The position numbers and the translations under genes were made by a program. Under the pieces are notes generated by a model, which ran no database searches, was not told where the DNA came from, and was given only the letters and a program-made list of their open reading frames with translations. A stretch of 64,000 bases of DNA from a marine bacterium B5-7 (GTDB lineage Bacteria > Pseudomonadota > Gammaproteobacteria > Arenicellales > CAJQKF01): positions 1-64,000 of the forward strand of contig BQJD01000010.1 in NCBI GenBank assembly GCA_021604525.1. Direction: 5' to 3'. Shown one piece after another: positions 1 to 9,252 of this stretch (the first letter of the stretch is position 1; each line of letters opens with the position of its first letter).

Positions 1-2
1 GT

Positions 3-563
3 GACAAGCAGACAAAATTCAAACCGATTAGAACCCAATACATCGCAGCGCTGGGGAATCCCGATGCCAGCTCTGGTACCGGTGCTCAATTGTGGGGACT
101 ATGGCGAGAAGACCCTGGCCCACGGGGTGTGTGGCTGGGCGAATACACGAAGGTGATGACAGTTGATGGCGTCGCCCCATCAGGCTGGAATTTTAACCCT
201 GATGCCTGGTGGCTCGAAGAAAACGGTCGGATCATGGAGCAGCCAGAATTTCCGATCACGCCTGGTAAATATGTCGTCACGGGCAACCGCGGAATGTCTA
301 GCGTTCTGACTATTCATCCTGCGGACTCGAATCATGAACAGCGCTGGGAACTTGAAAACGGCGCCAGTCTCTATGATGTCACTCATCTTGGATGCCGATC
401 TGCGGTCTACACTTCAGCAGTGGATGAGGGTTCGTGTACCCCCGCAAGAGCGCAGAAGACCGATTTTCCGGTGCAGCCGGGCGCACAGATGCCCGCAGTC
501 AACGGTTGCAACAAGCAGGACTACCAGGTTCTCATAGTGACCGGGATAGCTGTTGAGGAATGA
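3..563 (+). CDS. Conserved hypothetical protein, 5' end outside the window
   Basis: The reading frame is open from the left edge of the window, so the TTG start offered by the ORF track at position 90 is probably internal and the true start lies upstream. The visible part (about 186 residues) is rich in Trp, Gly and Pro, with stretches such as WGLWREDPGPRG, WWLEENG and YDVTHLGCRSA. Three cysteines and the clean domain-like ending (QVLIVTGIAVE) suggest an extracytoplasmic beta-rich protein. I have a vague memory of similar hypothetical proteins in other bacteria but cannot attach a family name or function. A signal peptide, if present, is outside the window. Confidence 0.7.
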   Translation, partial: DKQTKFKPIRTQYIAALGNPDASSGTGAQLWGLWREDPGPRGVWLGEYTKVMTVDGVAPSGWNFNPDAWWLEENGRIMEQPEFPITPGKYVVTGNRGMSSVLTIHPADSNHEQRWELENGASLYDVTHLGCRSAVYTSAVDEGSCTPARAQKTDFPVQPGAQMPAVNGCNKQDYQVLIVTGIAVEE

Positions 564-642
564 CGGCAACTGGCTTGCCGCTTCGTAATCAGATCATTTA
601 CAGTGTTATGTATTCTCATACGAGAAGGAGGCTGAAACTATC

Positions 643-1203
643 ATGTCAGATACATACTTGCTGGATCAATATATTGAAGATCTACGACGGATCACACAGG
701 AAACGAGTGACGAGGATGAAATCATGAGTCAAGTTGGACCCTTGGCTCAGCGACTGGCGATTGAAAATTCCTGGCTTCAGGACAAACACTACGAAACTGA
801 TTCCGAGCAGGGATTTGGCGCTTATATGCTGCACGAAGAACCAGACCACGCTTTGGCTGTATTTGTTGTAAATTGGATGCCGGGTCGGGGCGCACCGCCT
901 CATGATCATGGCACCTGGGCGGTCATTGCTGGCGTGGAAGGTGTTGAGCGAAATGTTCGATATAAACGAGTCGACGATGGAAGCAGGGAAGGGTACGCAG
1001 ATCTTGAAGTTAAAAACAGCATCAATGCGGAGGTCGGTGAGCTGATCTGTATGAAAACAGGAGGCATTCATTCTGTTCATAATGAGACAGATCAACTTAC
1101 ACTTTCTCTTCACACTTACGGAAGTCACGTGAACTTTAATAAACGGTCGCAGTACGACCTTATGACAAAGAAAAAGAAGGATTTTATTGTACGAGTAACG
1201 TGA
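643..1203 (+). CDS. Cysteine dioxygenase-like cupin (thiol dioxygenase family)
   Basis: A 186-residue cupin resembling bacterial cysteine dioxygenase / 3-mercaptopropionate dioxygenase, non-haem Fe(II) enzymes that oxidise a thiol to a sulfinate. The first metal motif PPHDHGTW supplies His87 and His89, and GGIHSVHN supplies the third ligand (His143 by position). The protein is about the usual length for bacterial members. An AGGAGG-like Shine-Dalgarno sequence sits just upstream of the ATG and fixes the start. It stands alone: about 80 bases follow the preceding gene and 230 follow it. Family assignment is firm; whether the substrate is cysteine, mercaptopropionate or another thiol cannot be read from the sequence. 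Confidence 0.8.
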   Translation: MSDTYLLDQYIEDLRRITQETSDEDEIMSQVGPLAQRLAIENSWLQDKHYETDSEQGFGAYMLHEEPDHALAVFVVNWMPGRGAPPHDHGTWAVIAGVEGVERNVRYKRVDDGSREGYADLEVKNSINAEVGELICMKTGGIHSVHNETDQLTLSLHTYGSHVNFNKRSQYDLMTKKKKDFIVRVT

Positions 1204-1433
1204 GTAATCGAAAAACCGGTGCTTAAGTTGGAATCGTTTACAGATTTAGTATCAATCACTTATGCAGAAATACCAGGCGACACTCATGAAAACCTGTGAT
1301 CTTTCGGGTAAACGCCTATAGCTTGATCGAACCCGAATCTGGTCAACAGGATGCTGCAAATCAGGAATAAAGCATATTCCTGGCTTTCATGACATGCGAT
1401 GATATGGCTTTGGAAACTATCCAGGAGCCAAAA

Positions 1434-1877
1434 ATGAAAGAATCTGAATCAACATCAAAAGAAATTGATAAAGAGAAAATTCCCTGGCGCAAACAAGAAG
1501 AAGACTGCTGTGCTTCGCCAGACCCCGGACTGATTCCTCCAAATGTCATGATTCGGTCAAGCGTTGGGAATAACAACATACAGATAACGGTGAGTAGTTC
1601 CCACGAATGTGGAATTCAGTGGTGGCGCTTTGTTATCCAGATAGCTCGACGAAACCCCGATACCGGGCAACAAGAACGGTGGGCATTGGAAATGCGTGGA
1701 GACGATGAAAACCCACAATCCCAAACTACGTTAGTTCAGCCTTTTGCTTTTGGAGACATACCAACCGGAGCCCCCTTTCCTGTTCCATTTGAGCACATTG
1801 ATAATGTAATCGTCATTGCGTCTGCAATGAGTACATGTGGAATAGTTGGACACGGAGTTGCTCAGTTAACTGTATAA
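1434..1877 (+). CDS. Hypothetical protein, 147 aa
   Basis: I do not recognise this protein. The ORF track begins at 1389, but the ATG at 1434 has an AGGAG ribosome binding site six bases upstream and is the better start. The N-terminal 25 residues are highly charged (Lys/Glu-rich) and are followed by DCCASPDPG. The remainder looks like a compact beta-rich domain with ECGIQWWRF in the middle and a conserved-looking ACGIVGHG-type ending (actually STCGIVGHG). There is no signal peptide or membrane segment. It is probably a soluble cytoplasmic protein; flanking intergenic regions of more than 200 bases suggest its own transcript. Confidence 0.55.
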   Translation: MKESESTSKEIDKEKIPWRKQEEDCCASPDPGLIPPNVMIRSSVGNNNIQITVSSSHECGIQWWRFVIQIARRNPDTGQQERWALEMRGDDENPQSQTTLVQPFAFGDIPTGAPFPVPFEHIDNVIVIASAMSTCGIVGHGVAQLTV

Positions 1878-2122
1878 ACGGCGTGTTGAAAATTCTATGT
1901 CAGTCCATTTAACCAGTGAATAACAGGACTGACTGATGTCAATGGAATTGCTTTCAACATGTCACTATGGATTCTGGAACCGCTGCATTCATTTACGGAT
2001 TAGATGACATGCAGGCTGTTGGTATTCAAATAATCAAAGTTCCTCAAGCATTGAATGCCGTGTAGTTCTTACTCGTCGACAAGCGACTGGTTTACTCTGC
2101 TTGCAGACCGTAAAGCAATGCC

Positions 2123-3742
2123 ATGATGGCTATCAAATTTGCTATGCCTCGCATGGCACTACCGATAGCATTTGTCAGACTGGTGTTTACGGTGTGCCTG
2201 GCATTTTCCCTTGGTTCTTGCACCTACGTTAAGTATGCCTCTGTGCAAGCTGAATACGCTCGCATTCAAAATGCCGAGCCAGGACAACTCAATGTCAAGC
2301 ACATGCTCAGCAGGGATACCTATTTCGTACATGGTCGTAGCATTGACGTTGCGGGACACTACACCGGATTGCCTAAGGTCATCGCCGCGTTCTCAAGTAA
2401 GTACCAAGTTAATGAGCGCGTTGACACAATGTATTTTGAAGCGGCTGGATCACACTTCGGGCTGAATTTACCAGAGGGCTCCTACGACCTGCTGATATTT
2501 GCCGACATCAATCACAATGGCGTATTCGAATCGTTAGAAGTTGTAGGCAAGCGGACTATCGAGTTAAACAACGCCCTGGTGCCAGACAAGGTGCTTGGCC
2601 AGGTTGACGTGAAATTGGCTGAGCCTATCGCGATAGATTGGGACATATCAATCGACGTGCCTGACGTGCGCGGGCGTTCCGAATCACTATTTTTCCCCTC
2701 CGGAACCATTCGGAATCTCGATGATCCGATATTCGACAGTGGTATCTCAACACTGGGGATGTACGATCCTGCATCTTTCCTTGAGCAGGCGCCCACCATG
2801 TTTTATGCATTGGAAGAGGATCTCGTTCACAAGATTCCGGTCGTTTTTGTTCACGGTATTGCCGGAAGCGCGCGTGAATTTGAAACCTTGGTCGGGCAAC
2901 TGGATCGGTCCCGATACAAGCCCTGGTTTTATTACTACCCATCCGGTAGTGACCTCGACCAATTGGCCGAACTTTTTTACCAGATATTCCTCACAGGAGA
3001 AGTCTATCAATCAGGCGGCATGCCGATAACCATTGTTGCTCACAGTATGGGTGGTCTTGTTGTTCGAGAAGCAATCAATAAGTACAAGGGAAAACCGACT
3101 GAAAATCAGATCCGTCTATTTGTTACGTTGGCAACGCCCTTTGGCGGACATGAAGCCGCGGCAACTGGTGAAAAACACGGTTTGATCGTCTTGCCTTCGT
3201 GGCGTGATTTAAATCCGGAAAATCCTTTTATAAGAAATCTGTATCGAAAACCACTGCCGGAATTTGTTCATCATGAATTGGTTTATGCATTCCATAATTC
3301 CGGTTCCATCAAGGTCGGAGAAAATAGTGATGGTGTTGTAACGCTCACGAGTCAATTGCATCCACAAGCACAACGTCAGGCTAGCGGGCAATTCGGCTTC
3401 GACAATACGCATACCGACATTCTCCAAAGCGCAGAGGTGGCTGCGCATATTCTGGACACTATGGAGATGGTGAAGAACAGGTTTCCACCGTCTCATCTTG
3501 ATCTGATAAGGCAAGGAGGCTATGAAGTGCCTTTTGGAGAACAGTACTCTCAACTTGCGCAGTATGTGATCCAAAACTATGGAAAATATTTGACGGCGTT
3601 GTCGAAAGGCGCCATCTCTCCAATTCATCCCGATCAGGAGCATTTAATTGCGGTCATCAATGGAGAGAAGTCTCCTCGTAGCGACGTAGAAAAAGGCTGG
3701 TTAAGATTCATTGATGAGTATCCGGAATTCATGAACGACTAG
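2123..3742 (+). CDS. Lipoprotein alpha/beta hydrolase (lipase/esterase-like)
   Basis: A 539-residue protein with an N-terminal export signal ending in a lipobox, LGSC, making Cys33 the likely lipidated residue. Residues 60-190 form a beta-rich domain containing FADINHNGVFES, which could be a calcium-type turn. From about residue 238 an alpha/beta hydrolase fold begins: FVHGIAGSA is the HG oxyanion region and AHSMGGLV holds the nucleophile Ser308. A late NTHTDIL stretch could supply the catalytic His. The architecture resembles PGAP1-like or outer-membrane-linked esterases. The substrate is unknown. The start is ambiguous between adjacent ATG codons at 2123 and 2126; no clear ribosome binding site is visible. 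Confidence 0.75.
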   Translation: MMAIKFAMPRMALPIAFVRLVFTVCLAFSLGSCTYVKYASVQAEYARIQNAEPGQLNVKHMLSRDTYFVHGRSIDVAGHYTGLPKVIAAFSSKYQVNERVDTMYFEAAGSHFGLNLPEGSYDLLIFADINHNGVFESLEVVGKRTIELNNALVPDKVLGQVDVKLAEPIAIDWDISIDVPDVRGRSESLFFPSGTIRNLDDPIFDSGISTLGMYDPASFLEQAPTMFYALEEDLVHKIPVVFVHGIAGSAREFETLVGQLDRSRYKPWFYYYPSGSDLDQLAELFYQIFLTGEVYQSGGMPITIVAHSMGGLVVREAINKYKGKPTENQIRLFVTLATPFGGHEAAATGEKHGLIVLPSWRDLNPENPFIRNLYRKPLPEFVHHELVYAFHNSGSIKVGENSDGVVTLTSQLHPQAQRQASGQFGFDNTHTDILQSAEVAAHILDTMEMVKNRFPPSHLDLIRQGGYEVPFGEQYSQLAQYVIQNYGKYLTALSKGAISPIHPDQEHLIAVINGEKSPRSDVEKGWLRFIDEYPEFMND

Positions 3743-3829
3743 ATAGGGCTACCCGGTTATTCTCTATGTTTGATTTAGCTGACGTTGTAATCTACGAATC
3801 TCATTAACGCCTGCCTATGAGAAAACACA

Positions 3830-4246
3830 ATGTTCTATCGCACCATTGTTTGCCTGTTGTTCATACCACTGTGGCTCGCAACCTCTGTCTTTGCGGATGA
3901 CGGTTATCGGGAATCAAAAGTCATGTTCAAGACATCCAATACTGTTGTTGGCGAACCGATCTCCTATCCGAGCGGTACTGCGCAGTTAACCGCCATGCAA
4001 ATCATACTGGCGCCTGGAGAAAAAACGGATTGGCATAAACATGGCACGCCGCTATTTGCTTACATGCTCCAGGGCGAGTTGATGGTTGACTATGGTGACC
4101 ATGGAAAGAAAGTTTATCGCAAGGGTGACAGTTTTATGGAAGCCATGAACGTCAAACACCGGGGAATGAACGAAGGTGAATCAGTTGTTGTTATTCTGGC
4201 ACTCTTTATCGGGAGTAAAGATCAACTGAAGGTCATCAAGGAATAA
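3830..4246 (+). CDS. Secreted small cupin-domain protein
   Basis: A 138-residue protein with a Sec signal peptide (hydrophobic core followed by VFADDG) and one cupin_2-type barrel. The first cupin motif is visible as WHKHGTPLFAYMLQGE, giving His69 and His71, and the second half as KGDSFMEAMNVKHRG. It is therefore likely a periplasmic metal-binding cupin; no substrate can be assigned. It follows the lipoprotein hydrolase by about 90 bases in the same direction and may be co-transcribed with it. Confidence 0.7.
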   Translation: MFYRTIVCLLFIPLWLATSVFADDGYRESKVMFKTSNTVVGEPISYPSGTAQLTAMQIILAPGEKTDWHKHGTPLFAYMLQGELMVDYGDHGKKVYRKGDSFMEAMNVKHRGMNEGESVVVILALFIGSKDQLKVIKE

Positions 4247-4449
4247 GTTGGGTGTATGGATAAACGGTGCGTAAGTTACTCTTAAGGTGATGCCGATATT
4301 CTTATGCTGAAGATGTCGAACATTCAAAAATTAAAGGATTCGTGTGGATCGCCAAGCGAAAAATCAGCTATATTGCCGATGTATCATTCTTAAATCAGCT
4401 TGACCCGGATAGTAGCCCCCATTAATAACTCACCCTCGGTTATAGCAAT

Positions 4450-4884
4450 ATGACAAGCACTTTCGGTTGGGCGTACTGGGCATTTCTTGCCGCAGTCTTT
4501 GCTGCACTCACCGCAATATTTGCGAAACTTGGTGTTCAGGATGTTGATTCCGACCTCGCCACTCTGGTACGAACGGCTATTGTCATCATCATACTGAGCG
4601 GTTTCGTGGTGGCGACAGGAAAGTGGAGTAATCCATTTTTACTCACCCCTCGAACGTGGCTGTTTCTCGTGTTATCCGGCCTCGCTACGGGCGCCTCCTG
4701 GGTATGCTACTTTCGTGCACTCAAGTTGGGTGATGCATCCAAAGTTGCACCGGTCGATAAACTCAGCGTGGTCCTTGTCGCAGTATTCGCATTTACGTTT
4801 CTCGGGGAGCGACCGTCAATGCGTGACTGGACGGGCATCACCATGATCGCAGTTGGGGCATTGTTGCTGGTGCTGAAACGTTGA
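4450..4884 (+). CDS. Single-EamA-domain transporter (half-size DMT protein)
   Basis: 144 residues with about five transmembrane helices and a single EamA repeat, ending ITMIAVGALLLVLKR. The conserved EamA pattern VAPVDKLSVVLVAVFAFTFLGERP is visible. Full-length drug/metabolite transporters carry two such repeats, so this one would be expected to work as a dimer, as proposed for other half-size members. The next gene, 103 bases downstream, is a two-repeat member of the same superfamily. The exported substrate is unknown. Confidence 0.8.
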   Translation: MTSTFGWAYWAFLAAVFAALTAIFAKLGVQDVDSDLATLVRTAIVIIILSGFVVATGKWSNPFLLTPRTWLFLVLSGLATGASWVCYFRALKLGDASKVAPVDKLSVVLVAVFAFTFLGERPSMRDWTGITMIAVGALLLVLKR

Positions 4885-4987
4885 TGGCAATCATCATGAT
4901 ATCGATACGGAATCGTACAAAAATTTGTAGACAGCGCATCATCGTGCTGATCAGTCAAGAGCCGAACTACTACTTAAACAACACCGT

Positions 4988-5908
4988 GTGAGTGACAAGA
5001 ATTCTGATACAGCAGTTGTTCGCGCGACGCTCATTGGCGGTTTAGCGGTACTGCTGTGGTCGTTACTTGCCCTGTTGACCACAGGAGCGAAGGGGATACC
5101 GTCGTTCCAGCTTCTGGCGATGACTTTCACTGTCGCATTTACTTTCAGTGCAGTTTACTTATGCTTCAAGGGTCGCTCTGCGTGGGCATTGATGCGTCAG
5201 CCGTTGACAGTGTGGGCGTTAGGTGTTGGCGGGTTATTCGGCTATCACTTTTTCTATTTCGTGGCACTTGCGAATGCGCCGCCTGTTGAAGCGAGTTTGA
5301 TAGCTTACCTCTGGCCACTGCTGATCGTAGTGTTTTCAGCACTACTACCGGGCGAGAGATTGCGTTGGTTTCATCTCGCAGGTGCAGTGTTGGGATTAGC
5401 GGGTGCCGCGTTGCTTGTCACCGACGGTGGCAATTTTTCATTTAGCCGGCAATATACCGGCGGTTATCTTGCAGCCGTTGCATGCGCTCTGACCTGGTCG
5501 GTCTACTCGGTGACGAATCGGCTATATGGTCATATACCAACGCAACTGGTTGGTGGAATCTGTGGTGTGGTGGCTGTTCTGGCGGTGCTGTGTCACTTGG
5601 TGATGGAAACCACAGTGACGCCTGACATGGGTCAGTGGCTGTCGATTCTTGGCCTTGGGCTTGGACCTGTTGGCGCTGCTTTTTTCGTGTGGGATTATGG
5701 TACCAAACATGGAAATATTCAGGTTCTTGGTGCCATGTCTTACGCTGCGCCGCTGTTGTCCACTGTCTTTCTCATCGCGTTTGGCAAGGCTGAAGCCACA
5801 ACCGCGATACTGGCGGCATGTATTCTGATCGTGTCGGGCGCGTTACTTGCGTCCAGGAATTTGCTGAGATCGAAGCAGACTGAAAGCAATATTGGAGTAA
5901 CGAAATGA
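4988..5908 (+). CDS. EamA/DMT family transporter, YddG-like
   Basis: 306 residues, about ten transmembrane helices, two EamA repeats. The N-terminal repeat contains LLWSLLALLTTG and the aromatic GYHFFYFVALANAPPVEASLIAYLWP, features I associate with the aromatic amino acid exporter YddG branch; that substrate is inference only. The start is a GTG without a clear ribosome binding site. Its stop overlaps the ATG of the pirin gene in an ATGA arrangement, so the two are translationally coupled. Confidence 0.78.
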   Translation: MSDKNSDTAVVRATLIGGLAVLLWSLLALLTTGAKGIPSFQLLAMTFTVAFTFSAVYLCFKGRSAWALMRQPLTVWALGVGGLFGYHFFYFVALANAPPVEASLIAYLWPLLIVVFSALLPGERLRWFHLAGAVLGLAGAALLVTDGGNFSFSRQYTGGYLAAVACALTWSVYSVTNRLYGHIPTQLVGGICGVVAVLAVLCHLVMETTVTPDMGQWLSILGLGLGPVGAAFFVWDYGTKHGNIQVLGAMSYAAPLLSTVFLIAFGKAEATTAILAACILIVSGALLASRNLLRSKQTESNIGVTK

Positions 5909-6777
5909 ATCAGAGAACCCTTGAAAAGGTCATCCAGTCGATCCCCACTTCAGACGGCGCTGGTGTAAGTCTGCGTCGAAGTATTGGCAGCAGCGACGCG
6001 GATCGTCATGATCCGTTTTTAATGCTGGATGAATTTTTCTCGGATGACCCGAACGATTATATTGCCGGGTTTCCCTCCCATCCCCATCGCGGATTTGAAA
6101 CAGTCACTTACATGCTCGATGGTTGTATGCGTCACGAGGATAACGTCGGCAATGCCGGAAATCTTGGGCCGGGTGATGTTCAATGGATGACTGCAGCGGG
6201 AGGAATTATTCATTCCGAAATGCCGCAACAGCGTGAGGGTCGGATGCGTGGATTTCAATTGTGGATCAATTTGCCAGCCAGTGACAAAATGAAACCAGCG
6301 AAGTATCGCGATATTCTGGCACAAGATATTCCAACGGCTGCGTTGGATGGTGGAGGTCAGGCACGGGTAATAGCAGGCAGCCTCACACAGGGCAACGTGG
6401 TTACCCATGGGCCGATTCCGGACAAAAATTCTGAATCTATGGTCGCGCCTCTTTACCTTGACATACATCTGCCACCGATAACTCAGGCAAACATACCCAT
6501 TGATGAAGGCCACAACGCATTTACCTACTTATACGAAGGCGATGTTGTCATGGGTGAAGACCGGCGCATGCTGAACAGGTATTCCGCAGGCATTCTATCC
6601 GGTGGTGATACAGTGTGTATTCAATCTGGTGAGAAAGCGGCACGTCTGTTATTAATCGCTGGAAAACCTCTGGGTGAGCCTGTCGTTCAATACGGACCAT
6701 TTGTCATGAATACACCACAGGAGATCGAACGTGCGATTGAGGACTATCGCCAGAACCGTCTTTTCGGAACGGCTTGA
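5905..6777 (+). CDS. Pirin family protein
   Basis: 290 residues, the usual pirin length. The metal-binding signature is present: FPSHPHRGFETVTYMLDG gives two His ligands and GGIIHSEMP gives the third His and the Glu. Pirins are bicupin iron proteins; bacterial ones such as YhaK or YhhW have been reported as quercetinases or regulatory partners, so the true role here is open. The gene overlaps the upstream transporter by four bases and its stop overlaps the possible TTG start of the downstream methyltransferase, giving a three-gene coupled unit. Confidence 0.85.
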   Translation: MNQRTLEKVIQSIPTSDGAGVSLRRSIGSSDADRHDPFLMLDEFFSDDPNDYIAGFPSHPHRGFETVTYMLDGCMRHEDNVGNAGNLGPGDVQWMTAAGGIIHSEMPQQREGRMRGFQLWINLPASDKMKPAKYRDILAQDIPTAALDGGGQARVIAGSLTQGNVVTHGPIPDKNSESMVAPLYLDIHLPPITQANIPIDEGHNAFTYLYEGDVVMGEDRRMLNRYSAGILSGGDTVCIQSGEKAARLLLIAGKPLGEPVVQYGPFVMNTPQEIERAIEDYRQNRLFGTA

Positions 6778-7592
6778 TCAAAATGATTAATCAGTCGGCA
6801 ACCGACGAGTTCAATGTTTTGACGACAACACGTTTTGGACGGATGCTGGTTAACCGCCATGATGTGTATATCGGTCGTTCACTCATTGTGTACGGTGAAT
6901 ATTCGTGGGGCGAGATTGAGATTTTCACTCAATTAATTCAACCCGGTCATGTTGTCATCGAGGCAGGTGCGAATATAGGTGCGCATACCGTGCCATTATC
7001 GCGACTTGCAGGCGAAGGTGGCAGGGTATTGGCATTTGAACCAACGCGCCTTACCTTTCAGCTTTTAAATGCCAATATCGCATTGAATCAGTGTTCAAAT
7101 GTTGTAGCGGTCAACGCTATCGTCGGCGATACCTCAGGCCATGCACTAGCGCCGGACATTGATCCAGAACAATCGAATAATTTTGGCGGCCTGTCGATGA
7201 TCGGCCTGGAACATGGCGAACGCGTGCCGGTACAAACAATTGATGGACTTGATCTGGCGCGTTGTAACTTTATCAAGGCGGATGTTGAAGGAATGGAGAT
7301 GGATGTTTTAAAAGGCGCTGTCGACACATTAAGCAAACATCGTCCGTTACTGTATGTCGAAAATCATAATCGTGAATCCTCCGTCGAACTGATTGAATAT
7401 ATTCAACGACAAGGCTACAAACTTTGGTGGCACACGCCATCATTATTCAATCCGGAAAATTATCGGGGTATAGCAGTTGATGTGTTCGAAGGTGTCGTGT
7501 CATCGAATATGATCTGCATCCCTGAAGAACTGAAGATGAACGTGACCGATCTGCGTCCGGTGAAGGGATCGGATGAATGGTTATTTGATTAG
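6774..7592 (+). CDS. FkbM-family methyltransferase
   Basis: 272 residues with a class I SAM-dependent methyltransferase fold: motif I is VIEAGANIGAHTVPLS, followed by VLAFEPTRLTFQLLNAN, and the FkbM hallmark FIKADVEGMEMDVLKGA. Members methylate hydroxyl groups on sugars, polyketides or other small molecules; no specific substrate is evident. The TTG at 6774 overlaps the pirin stop; an ATG three codons later (6783) is equally possible. It ends the transporter-pirin-methyltransferase run. Confidence 0.82.
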   Translation: MIKMINQSATDEFNVLTTTRFGRMLVNRHDVYIGRSLIVYGEYSWGEIEIFTQLIQPGHVVIEAGANIGAHTVPLSRLAGEGGRVLAFEPTRLTFQLLNANIALNQCSNVVAVNAIVGDTSGHALAPDIDPEQSNNFGGLSMIGLEHGERVPVQTIDGLDLARCNFIKADVEGMEMDVLKGAVDTLSKHRPLLYVENHNRESSVELIEYIQRQGYKLWWHTPSLFNPENYRGIAVDVFEGVVSSNMICIPEELKMNVTDLRPVKGSDEWLFD

Positions 7593-7654
7593 AACCCGTC
7601 TCATAATGGTTGCAACCCACCAATACGATGTTTAATGCCCGCTGAAATGCTCAT

Positions 7655-7939
7655 TTACTCACCAAAGCTGTAAGTCCTTGGACAGGCAGGTTTGAATATC
7701 GTCTCGTCGATGGGGAAATCAAAGGCGACGCTATAGCGTTTATCGGGTAGAAAAAGAAAGATTTTACTGAATGTTCCGGTACCGTAAAAATAGCGGCAGG
7801 TCATATTGGCGAAGTCCTTGTATTTTCCGGTGGGCACTGTTCCATGCTCGACACTAATAAGAAGACCCCGCGATGACAGGTGAAGGTAAGCGCCGATAGC
7901 AAGTATGGCAACTACGATAACGGATAAGATGTGCTTCAT
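7655..7939 (-). CDS. Small membrane-anchored hypothetical protein, 94 aa
   Basis: The ORF track starts at 8053, but the part before the ATG at 7939 looks non-coding in composition. From that ATG the protein starts MKHILSVIVVAILAIGAYL, a clear signal anchor or signal peptide, followed by about 70 residues including FANMTCRYFYGTG and ETIFKPACPRTY. Two cysteines could form a periplasmic disulfide. I do not recognise a family. It is convergent with the FkbM methyltransferase and divergent from the Sel1 gene. Confidence 0.5.
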   Translation of the reverse strand: MKHILSVIVVAILAIGAYLHLSSRGLLISVEHGTVPTGKYKDFANMTCRYFYGTGTFSKIFLFLPDKRYSVAFDFPIDETIFKPACPRTYSFGE

Positions 7940-8168
7940 GTGTCGTGTCCCGGAATTTGTTGATACGTTCGTACTATGCCGTTTTATTGGTGTCAGAGGC
8001 AACTGGTAGTTGTAGTTATCGATTCGCGTATCATGGGTAACGCGGTGAGTCACCGTCCACCATTTTAATCGGGGTTCATGATAGAGTTTAAGCGGCTGAA
8101 TCCGAGCCGATACATGCTATTCCCACACACCGTGAGAGGGTTGGTTGTTGAAAGGTCAGTCGAGGAGA

Positions 8169-9188
8169 ATGTCGGCAATACGATGCAGGATGGGTACACG
8201 TCTGTCGACCATCTGTCTGGTGATTATCGCATTACTGATACATCCCCCGCTTTGGGCGCAATCATTTGACGACGGTGTCGCTGCTTTTGAATCGATGGAC
8301 TACGAGCGCGCCGCAAAAATATGGGAACCACTCGCGACCAGTGGACATGTGCTTTCCCAGTACAACATGGGTCTGCTTTACGAAGAAGGTCTTGGTGTTC
8401 CCAAGGATCCCGACCTATCGTTTTTCTGGTACCGTTTAGCCGCCCTCAATGGTCACGATACCGCACAATACAATCTCGGCGGTCTGTATTTTCGTGGCAT
8501 CGGTGTGGAGCAATCGATTGACCAGGCGATTTACTGGTGGAGAAAGTCAGCGGATGCCGGAAATGTGGATGCAATGTTTAATCTTGGTGTTGTATTGTCA
8601 GAATATCCCGGTGATGCAGCATCAAGACAAATGGCTGCGGTTCGCCTGAAACAGGCCTATGATCTCGGCCATCCCCGCGCAGGGGCAGTCCTGGAAAGTC
8701 TCGGTGTCGCACCATCAGAGGCTGGTTCGTTATTCTTTTCGCCACCACCAGTAACGGATTTTTCGAGTCAAACCGAAACCGCGAACGCAGCAAATTTCAG
8801 AGGATTGTCAGCGCCGCCGGTTGTTGGCGCTACTGGCGGTGATCGATCTGGAGCATCCTTCGATGGCTTCCCACAGGATCTCGGCAACTTTCCCGATCTC
8901 GTCTGGGTTACAGATCAACCGGACGATCAGTACACAGTGCATATATATCCATACTTTGAAGATCGGGTGGCGAGATTTTATAAAGACAAGTGGTCATTTG
9001 GTAAACCGGGTGCTGTAATCAAGTCCAAGGATAAATTCCATGTTGTGGTCGGATCGTTTGACAGTCGCAAAGTAGCCGAATCGGTGTTGAAACAATTACT
9101 CGATAAGATGCCGGAAATTAAATACAAGAGTCATAAAGTAGATAGCTTTGATGAGGTCAAACAGCTATTTGAATTCCCTCACGAATAA
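8169..9188 (+). CDS. Sel1-like repeat protein with probable C-terminal SPOR domain
   Basis: Start choice is uncertain: ATG 8169 is preceded immediately by GAGGAG, and ATG 8190 starts directly at the signal peptide (hydrophobic core, cleavage after LWAQ). The mature protein has three to four Sel1-type helical repeats, seen as QYNMGLLYEEGLGV, QYNLGGLYFRGIGV and AMFNLGVVLSEYP, then a low-complexity Ser/Gly/Ala linker. The C-terminal 80 residues (YTVHIYPYFEDR ... FHVVVGSFDSRKVAESVLKQL) look like a SPOR peptidoglycan-binding fold, though divergent. A periplasmic, cell-wall-associated scaffold is the likely role. It is convergent with the sulfotransferase gene. Confidence 0.75.
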   Translation: MSAIRCRMGTRLSTICLVIIALLIHPPLWAQSFDDGVAAFESMDYERAAKIWEPLATSGHVLSQYNMGLLYEEGLGVPKDPDLSFFWYRLAALNGHDTAQYNLGGLYFRGIGVEQSIDQAIYWWRKSADAGNVDAMFNLGVVLSEYPGDAASRQMAAVRLKQAYDLGHPRAGAVLESLGVAPSEAGSLFFSPPPVTDFSSQTETANAANFRGLSAPPVVGATGGDRSGASFDGFPQDLGNFPDLVWVTDQPDDQYTVHIYPYFEDRVARFYKDKWSFGKPGAVIKSKDKFHVVVGSFDSRKVAESVLKQLLDKMPEIKYKSHKVDSFDEVKQLFEFPHE

Positions 9189-9252
9189 TCACCTGAAAGG
9201 CTAATCGCCTGGTGGTCTGCAGATCGCGCTTAACCAGATAACCTGACTGACT

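Noticed and set aside
7940-8053. N-terminal 38 residues of the minus-strand ORF ending at 7655
   Set aside because: The signal anchor begins at the ATG at 7939; the extension is polar, unlike an exported N-terminus.
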